A DNA stretch of 28,636 nucleotides from an uncultured Phascolarctobacterium sp. GTDB lineage: Bacteria; Bacillota; Negativicutes; Acidaminococcales; Acidaminococcaceae. How positions within the stretch are numbered: the first letter of the stretch is position 1; each line of letters opens with the position of its first letter. Where the stretch lies: contig UQWM01000026.1 in NCBI GenBank assembly GCA_900544795.1, forward strand, positions 1 to 28,636. Direction: 5' to 3'. Position numbers and translations under genes: made by a program. Shown here piece after piece: positions 16,336 to 23,842 of the stretch. The notes below the pieces were generated by a model. That model was not told the DNA's origin, made no database searches, and saw only the letters and a program-made list of their open reading frames with translations.

Positions 16336-17613
16336 ATGCGGTTATTATTGATCGGCGGCGGCGGACGCGAACATGCACTGGCATGGAAGCTGGCTCAAAG
16401 CCCACTGGTAGAAATGATTTATGTGGCACCGGGCAACCCGGGTATAGCTTTGCTCGATAAATGCGAATGTGTTGATTTGCCTTTGCAGGAAATGGAAAAA
16501 GTTGCCGACTATGCAGAGGCTAACAGCATCGATCTGACAGTTGTCGGCCCGGAGGCAAGCCTTGTCGATGGTATTGCCGATGTTTTTATTGCCAGAGGAC
16601 TGGCGTTGTTTGGCCCCAGTAAAGCAGCAGCCGAACTGGAAGGTTCGAAGGCTTTTTCGAAACAACTGATGGAAAAATATAATATCCCAACGGCCTTTTT
16701 TAAAGTGTGCGAGGATATTGTAACAGCGAAAGCCTATGTAAAAGAAAAAGGCGCTCCGATCGTTGTTAAGGCTGACGGGTTGGCGGCTGGTAAGGGCGTT
16801 GTTGTTGCCATGACCGAACAGGAAGCACTGGACGCCATTGACGATATGATGGGCGATTTGAAATTTGGCGGCGCTGGTGCGCGCGTGGTACTGGAAGAGT
16901 TTATGGAAGGCGAAGAAGCTTCTTTATTGGCATTTACTGATGGAGAAACTATCGTTTCCATGATTGCGGCCCAGGATCATAAACGAGCTAATGATAATGA
17001 CGAAGGCCCGAATACCGGTGGTATGGGTACTTATGCTCCGGCTCCGGTCATGACCGATATCCTGCGTTTAAAAGCAGTTGAAAAGGTTTTGAAGCCGACT
17101 ATTGCGGCGATGAAAGCCGAAGGCCGTCCTTATCAGGGCTGTTTATATGCAGGGTTGATGATTAACGGTGACAGTATCAAGGTGGTAGAATTTAACTGCC
17201 GCTTTGGTGACCCGGAAACCCAGGTCATTATGCCTCTTTTAGACGGAGACTTGGCAGAGATCATGCTGGCCTGCGCTACTGGCACTTTGGCTAAGGCCGA
17301 TATCGGCTGGCACGATCAGGCTGCTGTCTGCGTAGTTATGGCATCCGGCGGTTATCCGGGTAGCTATCAGCAGGGGCTGCCGATCAGTGGGCTGGCAGAA
17401 GCCGATGCTTTGGAAGGCGTAGCTGTTTTCCATGCCGGAACTAAAGTCGTTGACGGGCAAATAGTTACTGCTGGCGGACGTGTACTTGGCGTTACCGCAG
17501 TTGGTAAAAATATCAGCGAAGCCAAAGATAAAGCCTATGAAGCGATCGCCAAGATCAGCTTTGAGGGCGCACATTATCGTCAGGATATTGCATGGCGGGC
17601 TCTAAAAAAATAA
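16336..17613 (+). CDS. purD: Phosphoribosylamine-glycine ligase (GAR synthetase)
   Basis: This 425-residue ATP-grasp enzyme joins glycine to phosphoribosylamine, the step after PurF. The N-terminal GGGGREHALAWKLAQSP is the family signature. FGPSKAAAELEGSKAFSK and IVVKADGLAAGKGVVVA (about residues 141-157) form the ATP-grasp fold. NTGGMGTYAPAP and the metal-binding NCRFGDPETQ (about 281-290) complete the active site. It ends the purine operon. A hairpin follows, though its T tract is short, so some read-through to the next gene is possible. Confidence 0.97.
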   Translation: MRLLLIGGGGREHALAWKLAQSPLVEMIYVAPGNPGIALLDKCECVDLPLQEMEKVADYAEANSIDLTVVGPEASLVDGIADVFIARGLALFGPSKAAAELEGSKAFSKQLMEKYNIPTAFFKVCEDIVTAKAYVKEKGAPIVVKADGLAAGKGVVVAMTEQEALDAIDDMMGDLKFGGAGARVVLEEFMEGEEASLLAFTDGETIVSMIAAQDHKRANDNDEGPNTGGMGTYAPAPVMTDILRLKAVEKVLKPTIAAMKAEGRPYQGCLYAGLMINGDSIKVVEFNCRFGDPETQVIMPLLDGDLAEIMLACATGTLAKADIGWHDQAAVCVVMASGGYPGSYQQGLPISGLAEADALEGVAVFHAGTKVVDGQIVTAGGRVLGVTAVGKNISEAKDKAYEAIAKISFEGAHYRQDIAWRALKK

Positions 17614-17618
17614 TACAT

Positions 17619-17653
17619 ACGTCCCAATGCTTTTAGGCACTGGGGCGTTTTGT
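17619..17653 (+). terminator. Probable terminator after purD
   Basis: ACGTCCCAATGC (17619-17630) pairs with GCACTGGGGCGT (17637-17648) with one wobble and one A-C mismatch. The loop is TTTTAG and a short T-rich tail follows. It looks weaker than the other terminators here. Confidence 0.65.
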
Positions 17654-17668
17654 ATAAGCTTGATCTGT

Positions 17669-17696
17669 TTGAAATGCCGCAAGGCTAAGATAAAAA
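17669..17696 (+). promoter_or_regulatory. Weak promoter candidate for the IMP dehydrogenase gene
   Basis: TTGAAA (17669-17674), 16 bases, TAAAAA (17691-17696). The fit is modest in an AT-rich stretch; transcription could equally come from the purine operon. Confidence 0.35.
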
Positions 17697-17722
17697 TTTA
17701 TGGAAAAGGATGATGAATTAAG

Positions 17723-19234
17723 ATGGCACATTATTATGATGAACCGGCTCATACTTTTAGTGAGTATTTATTAGTTCCCGGCTATTCTTCGGCAGAATGC
17801 GTTCCGGCCAATGTTGATTTACGAACTCCGTTGGTTAAATTTAAAAAGGGCGAAGAAGCAGCGATTACGATGAACATTCCGTTGGTTTCCGCTATCATGC
17901 AATCGGTTTCCGATGACAAGATGGCAGTTGCTTTGTCTAAAGAAGGCGGTATTTCGTTTATTTATGGCTCGCAGACGATTGAAAATGAAGCTGCAATGGT
18001 TGCCCGTGTCAAAAGCCACCGTGCAGGGTTCGTCAGCAGCGATTCCAATATCAGGCCTGACAGCACTTTAGCGGATATTTTGGCTCTGAAAGAAAAAACC
18101 GGCCATTCCACCATCGCTGTTACTTCGGATGGTACTGTTAACGGTAAGTTGGAAGGTATCGTTACCAGCCGTGACTATCGTGTCAGCAGGATGGATATCA
18201 ATACCAAGGTCTGCGAATTTATGACACCGATCACAGAAATGATCGTTGGCGGCAAAGAGACTTCATTGCAGGAAGCCAACGACATCATTTGGGATAATAA
18301 GCTTAACACGCTGCCGATCATCGACGATGAAGGTCGCCTGCTGTATATGGTTTTCCGTAAGGATTATGCTACACATAAAGAATATCCTTTGGAATTGCTT
18401 GATAGTAAAAAACGTCATGTAGTCGGTGCCGGTATCAATACCCGTGACTATGCTGAACGTATCCCCGCTTTAGTCGCGGCTGGCGCAGACGTGCTGTGTA
18501 TCGATTCTTCAGAAGGTTATTCTGAATGGCAAAAGCTTACTTTGGACTGGGTGCGCGAGCATTATGGCGATACTGTTAAAGTAGGTGCTGGTAATGTGGT
18601 AGACGCTGAAGGTTTTCGCTACCTGGCAGAAGCCGGCGCTGACTTTGTCAAAGTAGGTATCGGCGGTGGTTCTATCTGTATCACCCGTGAGCAAAAAGGT
18701 ATCGGCCGCGGCCAGGCAACTTCTTTGATCGAAGTAGCCAAAGCCCGTGACGAATATTTTGAGGAGACTGGCGTTTATGTTCCTATCTGCTCGGACGGCG
18801 GAATCGTTTATGACTACCATATGACTTTAGCTTTGGCTATGGGTGCAGATTTCCTGATGTTGGGACGCTATTTCGCCCGTTTTGACGAAAGTCCTACCAA
18901 TAAAGTCAATATCAATGGCAGTTATATGAAAGAATATTGGGGTGAAGGTTCTAATCGTGCTCGCAACTGGCAGCGCTATGATATGGGCGGCGCCTCCAAG
19001 CTTTCCTTTGAAGAAGGCGTTGATTCATACGTTCCTTATGCCGGTACTTTAAAGGATAATGTTAATCTGACCTTGAGCAAGGTGCGTTCGACCATGTGTA
19101 ACTGTGGCGCTTTAAATCTGCCGGAGCTGAAAGAAAAAGCCAAAATGACTTTGGTTTCCTCCACTTCGTTGGTTGAAGGTGGTGCTCATGACGTTATTTT
19201 GAAAGATAACAATATGAACAACTATGTAAAATAA
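17723..19234 (+). CDS. guaB: IMP dehydrogenase, Tritrichomonas foetus type
   Basis: This 503-residue IMPDH oxidises IMP to XMP with NAD+, the first step to GMP. It resembles the IMPDH of the protozoan T. foetus, as I recall it, almost from end to end and with the same length. Key residues fall at the T. foetus numbers: catalytic Cys319 in IGGGSICITREQKGIGRGQ, the flap pair Arg418-Tyr419 in NWQRYD, Asp261, Lys310 and Glu431. Typical bacterial GuaB has a GPGSICTTR-type loop instead. The barrel is interrupted by a CBS pair at about 103-220. The gene follows the purine operon, so IMP is made and used from one locus. Confidence 0.93.
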   Translation: MAHYYDEPAHTFSEYLLVPGYSSAECVPANVDLRTPLVKFKKGEEAAITMNIPLVSAIMQSVSDDKMAVALSKEGGISFIYGSQTIENEAAMVARVKSHRAGFVSSDSNIRPDSTLADILALKEKTGHSTIAVTSDGTVNGKLEGIVTSRDYRVSRMDINTKVCEFMTPITEMIVGGKETSLQEANDIIWDNKLNTLPIIDDEGRLLYMVFRKDYATHKEYPLELLDSKKRHVVGAGINTRDYAERIPALVAAGADVLCIDSSEGYSEWQKLTLDWVREHYGDTVKVGAGNVVDAEGFRYLAEAGADFVKVGIGGGSICITREQKGIGRGQATSLIEVAKARDEYFEETGVYVPICSDGGIVYDYHMTLALAMGADFLMLGRYFARFDESPTNKVNINGSYMKEYWGEGSNRARNWQRYDMGGASKLSFEEGVDSYVPYAGTLKDNVNLTLSKVRSTMCNCGALNLPELKEKAKMTLVSSTSLVEGGAHDVILKDNNMNNYVK

Positions 19235-19282
19235 TGTAGGTGCATTGATATAATGTGCGTACTGTATACTTAAGGTTTTATA

Positions 19283-19311
19283 TTGACTTATTGAGTAGAG
19301 AAATGTAAAAT
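19283..19311 (+). promoter_or_regulatory. Promoter of the amino-acid transporter genes
   Basis: TTGACT (19283-19288), exactly 17 bases, TAAAAT (19306-19311). Transcription would begin near 19318, leaving a short leader of about 30 nt before the lipoprotein gene. No terminator is evident between the IMPDH stop and this site. Confidence 0.7.
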
Positions 19312-19349
19312 TAGTTCATAATTTATTGATGGAAAGGCGTGTTTAAATA

Positions 19350-20189
19350 ATGAATTTGAAAAAATTAGTTACAGCTGCTTTGTGCACCATGCTGATGGCG
19401 ACTGTTGCCTTCACTGCTGGCTGCGGCGGCGAAAAAAAATCTGACAAAAAAGTTTTGAAGGTTGGCATGGAATGTGCTTACGCTCCTTACAACTGGTCGC
19501 AGACCAAAGCTGACGGCGGTGCTGTTAAAATTGCAGGCAGCAGCGAATATGCTTATGGCTATGACGTTATGATGGCTAAAAAATTAGCTGACTCCATGGG
19601 CGCTGAATTAGAGATCCAAAAAATTGAGTGGGATGGTTTGGCACCGGCTGTTGTCAGCGGTAAAATCGACGCTGCTATCGCAGGTATGTCTATTACTTCC
19701 AAACGTAAAGAAACCGTAGATTTCACTAAACCTTATTACTATGCCACTGTAGTTGCTTTGGTTAAAAAAGATTCTGAGCAGGCTAAAGCTACCAGCGTTG
19801 CTGAACTGCAAGGTTCTGTAGCTACTTCTCAGTTGAACACTATCTGGTATGACCAGATCGACCAGGTCCCTGACGTTAAAAAATTACCGGCTATCGATAC
19901 TGTTCCCGGTATGATCGTAGCATTGACCTCTGGCAAATGTAATCTGATCGTTACTGATATCCCGACTGCTAAAGCGGCTGCTTTTGCTAATCCGGAATTG
20001 ACCGTACTGACTTTTGAAGAAGGCAAAGGCTTTAAAACTTCTCAAGAAGATGTCGAGATCGGTATTGCTGTAAAAAAAGGCAATGCAGAGCTTGTTAAAG
20101 CTATGGATGCTGTTTTAGGAAAAATGACTGCGGCTGACTTTGATAAAATGATGGAAGAAGCTATCAAAAAACAACCGTTAGCTCAATAA
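19350..20189 (+). CDS. Polar amino-acid ABC transporter substrate-binding lipoprotein
   Basis: This 279-residue protein has a lipoprotein signal peptide with a lipobox ending in TAGC (Cys25), so it should be anchored by lipid after export. The rest is a family 3 periplasmic-binding fold: VGMECAYAPYNW at the start of the mature domain, GYDVMMAKKLADSMG, then MSITSKRKETVDFTKPYY, whose Arg normally grips the substrate carboxylate. VTDIPTA near residue 200 includes the Asp that usually holds the alpha-amino group. The exact amino acid cannot be told. A strong terminator follows, which would make the binding protein more abundant than its membrane partners. Confidence 0.92.
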   Translation: MNLKKLVTAALCTMLMATVAFTAGCGGEKKSDKKVLKVGMECAYAPYNWSQTKADGGAVKIAGSSEYAYGYDVMMAKKLADSMGAELEIQKIEWDGLAPAVVSGKIDAAIAGMSITSKRKETVDFTKPYYYATVVALVKKDSEQAKATSVAELQGSVATSQLNTIWYDQIDQVPDVKKLPAIDTVPGMIVALTSGKCNLIVTDIPTAKAAAFANPELTVLTFEEGKGFKTSQEDVEIGIAVKKGNAELVKAMDAVLGKMTAADFDKMMEEAIKKQPLAQ

Positions 20190-20206
20190 TAGTTATCAGA
20201 TATGTC

Positions 20207-20237
20207 GAAGGGACGGTATACTGCCGTCCCTTCTTTT
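20207..20237 (+). terminator. Terminator between binding protein and permease
   Basis: A perfect 10-bp stem (GAAGGGACGG at 20207-20216, complement at 20224-20233) with a 7-base loop and TTTT. It probably limits expression of the downstream permease and ATPase relative to the binding protein. Confidence 0.85.
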
Positions 20238-20271
20238 ACTTTTTAGGGCCAAAACGCAAACAAAGTAAAAG
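20233..20271 (+). repeat. 10-bp inverted repeat downstream of the terminator
   Basis: CTTTTACTTT (20233-20242) and AAAGTAAAAG (20262-20271) are perfect complements 19 bases apart. The first base overlaps the end of the terminator stem, so the two structures may compete. Confidence 0.6.
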
Positions 20272-20288
20272 CTACAAGCAATAGTCTG

Positions 20289-20374
20289 AAACTTGCCCTG
20301 CTTCCCAACAGGGATGAAGGTTTTAGCAAGGGCTGCTGCAAGCAGCAGATTGTTTTGCGAAGCAGGGCAAGTTT
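20289..20374 (+). repeat. Large palindromic element: 16-bp perfect inverted repeat with inner hairpin
   Basis: AAACTTGCCCTGCTTC (20289-20304) and its exact complement (20359-20374) flank 54 bases. The interior holds a 6-bp CTGCTG/CAGCAG hairpin (20333-20348). A CAGGG at 20309-20313 could instead pair with CCCTG inside the left arm. It looks like a palindromic repeat unit or an RNA switch. Its right arm overlaps the promoter candidate at 20355-20384. Confidence 0.75.
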
Positions 20375-20384
20375 ATGCTATAAT
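20355..20384 (+). promoter_or_regulatory. Promoter candidate for permease and ATPase genes
   Basis: TTGCGA (20355-20360), 18 bases, and an extended -10 TG-C-TATAAT (20376-20384). The right arm of the 16-bp inverted repeat fills most of the spacer. The start near 20391 lies 39 bases before the permease ATG. Confidence 0.6.
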
Positions 20385-20429
20385 AAATAACAGTGTTTTA
20401 TCAATTAACTATGTTAGGTGGAGGAGCTT

Positions 20430-21242
20430 ATGACAACAATGCCAGAGTCATTTTTTGGATGGGTGGCTTTTTTGCTGCAGCAATATGGCGATGTTTTGTT
20501 AAAGGGCGCTTGTGTGACCTTGCTTTTGGCGATTGTCGGTACTTTGATCGGTTGTGTTATCGGTCTTGTTGTAGGTATCATTCAGACTATTCCCAAGGAT
20601 CCCAAAGCAAGTACTGCGAAAAAAGCGCTTGTAAAAATTACCCAGTGGGTGCTGAATGCCTATGTAGAGTTGTTTCGCGGCACACCAATGATCGTACAGG
20701 CCATGGTGGTGTATTATGGCGCGATGAGTATGTTTAATATTGATATGTCGCCGATGTTTGCCGGCTTTTTGGTAGTATCTGTTAATACCGGCGCTTATAT
20801 GGCGGAAACCGTGCGCGGCGGTATTGAATCTATAGATCCCGGTCAACGTGAGGCTGCGGTTGCTATAGGTATGGATCATTTTCAAACGATGCGCTGTGTT
20901 ATCCTGCCGCAGGCCCTGCGTAATATTATGCCGCAGATCGGTAATAACCTAATCATCAATATCAAGGATACTTCGGTATTAAATGTAATCTCAGTAACTG
21001 AGCTGTATTTTGCTTCAAAATCAGCGGCCGGCGTGTATTATAGATACTTCGAGATTTTCTTTATTACCTGTGTGATTTATTTTATTATGACCTTTGCCGC
21101 TTCCAGGCTACTGCGCTGGTGGGAAGGCAAAATGGATGGTCCGAAAGACTATCAGCTGGTATCCTTCGATCCCATGCAGGACCCTTGCGGGCATTTTCCG
21201 GTCAATGTAGCTGGTAAAAAAAGAAGGGACGGTAACCTGTGA
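20430..21242 (+). CDS. Amino-acid ABC transporter permease (His/Glu/Gln/Arg type)
   Basis: This protein has 270 residues from ATG 20430, which sits 5 bases after GGAGG; the frame also opens at a GTG (20418) that overlaps this ribosome site. Several hydrophobic spans are seen. The cytoplasmic EAA loop reads REAAVAIGMDHFQTMRCVILPQALR, the contact with the ATPase. ELFRGTPMIVQAMVVYYG is typical of the HisM/GlnP family. The N-terminal part carries the expected leader span GACVTLLLAIVGTLIG. The stop TGA overlaps the next gene's ATG (ATGA overlap), so the two are translationally coupled. Confidence 0.95.
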   Translation: MTTMPESFFGWVAFLLQQYGDVLLKGACVTLLLAIVGTLIGCVIGLVVGIIQTIPKDPKASTAKKALVKITQWVLNAYVELFRGTPMIVQAMVVYYGAMSMFNIDMSPMFAGFLVVSVNTGAYMAETVRGGIESIDPGQREAAVAIGMDHFQTMRCVILPQALRNIMPQIGNNLIINIKDTSVLNVISVTELYFASKSAAGVYYRYFEIFFITCVIYFIMTFAASRLLRWWEGKMDGPKDYQLVSFDPMQDPCGHFPVNVAGKKRRDGNL

Positions 21243-22003
21243 TGAGCGTTGAACAGAAAAAAGAGTTATTGTTATCCGTCCAGGATTTGAAGAAGAACTT
21301 TGGTGAACGTGAAATTTTAAAGGGCATTGATTTTGATGTCCATAAAGGTGATGTAGTTTGTGTTATCGGTCCTTCTGGCAGCGGCAAGTCAACTTTGATC
21401 CGATGCGTGAATTATCTGGAACAGCCTACGGATGGCGTTATCAGCTACCGTGGCGAAGATGTTTTAAAATGTTTTAAAAATTTGCCGTTATACCGCACCA
21501 AAGTGGGGATGGTTTTTCAGCAGTTTAATTTGTTCAACAATATGACCGTGCTGGAAAACTGTATGGTAGGTCAGGTTAAGGTGCTTGGTAAAAAATCTGA
21601 CGAAGCCAGAATGATAGCCATGAAATATTTAGAGCATGTAGGTATGGCCAGCTATATCAATGCAAAACCGCATCAGCTTTCAGGCGGACAAAAGCAGCGC
21701 GTAGCTATTGCCCGTGCGTTGGCCTTGGAGCCGGAAGTTTTGTTGATGGACGAACCTACTTCTGCGCTTGACCCGGAAATGGTTGGCGAAGTTTTGGCTG
21801 TTATGCGGGAATTGGCCGAAGAGGGCTTGACAATGGTCATCGTTACGCACGAGATGGCCTTTGCCCGCGATGTGTCCAGCCGAGTGATTTTTATCGACCA
21901 GGGAGTTATCGCCGAAGAGGATAGTCCTGAGGTTATTTTCAGTGATCCTAAAAATCAGCGGACAAAAGATTTTTTAAGCAGATTCAGTTTGACCCGTTGT
22001 TAG
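21242..22003 (+). CDS. Amino-acid ABC transporter ATP-binding protein
   Basis: This protein has 253 residues from ATG 21242; a GTG lies just before it at 21239. All ABC motifs are intact: Walker A GPSGSGKST (43-51), Q-loop in VFQQFNLF, signature LSGGQ (146-150), Walker B LLMDEPTSALD (167-177) and the switch His in VTHEMAFARD (His203). The D-loop SALDPEM and the short length match the GlnQ/HisP family. It powers uptake of a polar amino acid with the permease and lipoprotein upstream. A terminator follows its stop. Confidence 0.96.
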   Translation: MSVEQKKELLLSVQDLKKNFGEREILKGIDFDVHKGDVVCVIGPSGSGKSTLIRCVNYLEQPTDGVISYRGEDVLKCFKNLPLYRTKVGMVFQQFNLFNNMTVLENCMVGQVKVLGKKSDEARMIAMKYLEHVGMASYINAKPHQLSGGQKQRVAIARALALEPEVLLMDEPTSALDPEMVGEVLAVMRELAEEGLTMVIVTHEMAFARDVSSRVIFIDQGVIAEEDSPEVIFSDPKNQRTKDFLSRFSLTRC

Positions 22004-22007
22004 CAGG

Positions 22008-22050
22008 AAAAATCCCTTCTATGTAGAATTTTACACGGAAGGGATTTTTT
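22008..22050 (+). terminator. Terminator after the transporter ATPase
   Basis: AAAAATCCCTTC (22008-22019) and GAAGGGATTTTT (22038-22049) form a perfect 12-bp stem with an 18-base loop, ending in six T. Only 30 bases separate it from the next start codon, leaving no space for an ordinary promoter. Confidence 0.85.
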
Positions 22051-22080
22051 GTTGAAAAAAGCGTGGGAAGGATTATCGTT

Positions 22081-23646
22081 ATGAAAAAACTTTACTTTGT
22101 TTTACTTTTATTAGTAGCATATTTAGCGCCGCAGGCGGTTATAGAAGCAAATATGGGGAGGAATACACTGCTGTTCGTGCCTTTAGATAACAGGCCCGTT
22201 TGCTTGGACTATACAGTAGAAAGTATGAAGGCTGCTGGCTGGAATGTGGAAACTCCGCCTTTAGAATATATTGCCAGCAACGACCACAGCGGCGATCCTG
22301 ATAAATTATATGCATGGCTGGCTGAAAGATCAGCTACGGCCAATGCTATCGTAGTATCTTCAGATGCACTTATTTATGGCGGTCTGGTCGATTCACGTAC
22401 CCATCACCTGCCCAAAGAAACTTTAACGGCCCGGGCAGAGCGCCTGCTGAATTTGAAAGCTAACGGCGGCGATCCGTTGATCTATGTATTTACGACTATC
22501 ATGCGTTCACCGAAAGCCAGTAGCGCTCCCGTAGAGCCGGCTTACCATGCGAAGTGGGGGCCTAAGCTGTTCAAGTTGGGGGCATTGGAAGATAAGCTCG
22601 ATTTGAAAGAGATCAGCCGCAGGGAACGCAAAGAACTTGCTGCCTTGCAGGCGGAGATACCTCAGGCTATACAAGCGGACAGCGCGCAGCGCCGCAGTAT
22701 GAATATAGCAACGACTGAACTGTTATTGCACGGAGTTGAAAGCGGCGATTTTGATTATTTGCTTATTGGACGTGATGATACGGCGCCGTATTCCCAGGCT
22801 CATAAAGAAGCTCGTAAAATGGATATATTAGTTAGAGAGCTGCCTAAAGAACGGATTCGTTTTTTCTCGGGCGCCGATCAACTGGGCATGGTTTTACTTA
22901 GCCGTGCCGCCAGCAGAGTGAGCTATGAGATACCGATGGTATATGTTGATTTTGCAGCTGGTAAAGGCGGCGAAACTATCCCTACTTATGAGGACGATAA
23001 AATTGCTTTCAGTGCTGCCGAGCATATCCACGCTGCCGGTGGCTGGCCTACAGAGAAACTGGAACGCGCTGATTTGGTACTGGCCGTTAATACACCGCTT
23101 ACAGGTATGACTTTGGAAGCTTCCAATCCGGTTAATGACGGGGCTATCAGCAAACAGACAGAAGCATTTGTTGCTGATGTGCAGTCCTATTTGCACAAGG
23201 GGAAGGAAGTTGCTGTTGCTGATGTGGCTTATGGCAATGGCGCTGATAATGCTTTAGTGAAAGAGCTGTTTCAAACAGGCGTAGCTGAAGAACTGGCAGC
23301 TTATGGCGGCTGGAATACTGCCGGCAATGCTTTAGGGTTTGCTTTGGGGCAGGGCTTGTTAGCGAAGGATATGGAAGTGGAGGATCGCCAGCATTTGCTT
23401 AATGTAAGGTATTTGGATGACTGGGCTTATCAGGCTAATGTACGCAACAAAACTTATGTTGAGCTGATTTGGCCTAACTATTGGCCCAACAGTGAATTGA
23501 ACACAGAGCAGGTACAGGCCGCAGAAGCGGTTATTACTAAAGACATTTTAACGTTGGCTGAGCCCGTATTAGGCGAGCAGGTAAAAGAATATACTTTTAC
23601 TTTGCCTTGGAAACGGATGTTTGAAGTCGAAGTTAATAAAAAATAA
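22081..23646 (+). CDS. Exported DUF4127 family protein
   Basis: This protein has 521 residues from ATG 22081 (GGGAAGGA 8 bases upstream; a GTG at 22063 is less likely). Residues 1-23 form a signal peptide (MKK then a hydrophobic core), so the protein is exported. I recognise the DUF4127 family from FVPLDNRPVCLDY (about 35-47), SSDALIYGGLVDSR, LIGRDDTAPYSQ, GADQLGMVLLSR, VADVAYGNGADNAL and AAYGGWNTAGNALG. The Asp-rich motifs suggest metal or sugar binding, but the family's function is unknown and I assign none. It lies right after the transporter terminator and before a very long perfect hairpin. Confidence 0.88.
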   Translation: MKKLYFVLLLLVAYLAPQAVIEANMGRNTLLFVPLDNRPVCLDYTVESMKAAGWNVETPPLEYIASNDHSGDPDKLYAWLAERSATANAIVVSSDALIYGGLVDSRTHHLPKETLTARAERLLNLKANGGDPLIYVFTTIMRSPKASSAPVEPAYHAKWGPKLFKLGALEDKLDLKEISRRERKELAALQAEIPQAIQADSAQRRSMNIATTELLLHGVESGDFDYLLIGRDDTAPYSQAHKEARKMDILVRELPKERIRFFSGADQLGMVLLSRAASRVSYEIPMVYVDFAAGKGGETIPTYEDDKIAFSAAEHIHAAGGWPTEKLERADLVLAVNTPLTGMTLEASNPVNDGAISKQTEAFVADVQSYLHKGKEVAVADVAYGNGADNALVKELFQTGVAEELAAYGGWNTAGNALGFALGQGLLAKDMEVEDRQHLLNVRYLDDWAYQANVRNKTYVELIWPNYWPNSELNTEQVQAAEAVITKDILTLAEPVLGEQVKEYTFTLPWKRMFEVEVNKK

Positions 23647-23647
23647 T

Positions 23648-23696
23648 AAAGCAAATAAGCCCCACAGACATTTTGTCTGTGGGGCTTATTTGCTTT
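23648..23696 (+). terminator. Very long perfect hairpin after the DUF4127 gene
   Basis: Arms of 23 perfectly paired bases (23648-23670 and 23674-23696) enclose a 3-base loop TTT. The arms begin AAAGCAAATAAGCCCC. There is no long T tract, but the AT-rich outer arms could let it terminate transcription in either direction; it could also be an RNase III target. Confidence 0.75.
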
Positions 23697-23754
23697 GATA
23701 ATAAAAAAAGCGTATTAGGCGTGAGAATAATAACTGTACACCGCATAAGTACTG

Positions 23755-23784
23755 TTGCGTAGTGGGGGGGTATTGGTATATGAT
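23755..23784 (+). promoter_or_regulatory. Promoter candidate with a G7 run in the spacer
   Basis: TTGCGT (23755-23760), an 18-base spacer containing GGGGGGG (23764-23770), and TATGAT (23779-23784). It lies about 58 bases before the start of the barrel gene. A homopolymer in the spacer can change the -35/-10 distance by slippage, as described for porA of Neisseria. Confidence 0.5.
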
Positions 23785-23842
23785 AAAAGAAATAAAATTA
23801 AATTAATGCAAATAATATACAAACGATTACAAAAGGTGCAAT

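Noticed and set aside
23700..23842. Remnant of a missing N-terminus of the barrel protein upstream of its ATG
   Set aside because: An in-frame stop lies at 23813-23815 and I see no barrel-like sequence in the other forward frames, so there is no visible remnant to support a simple frameshift.
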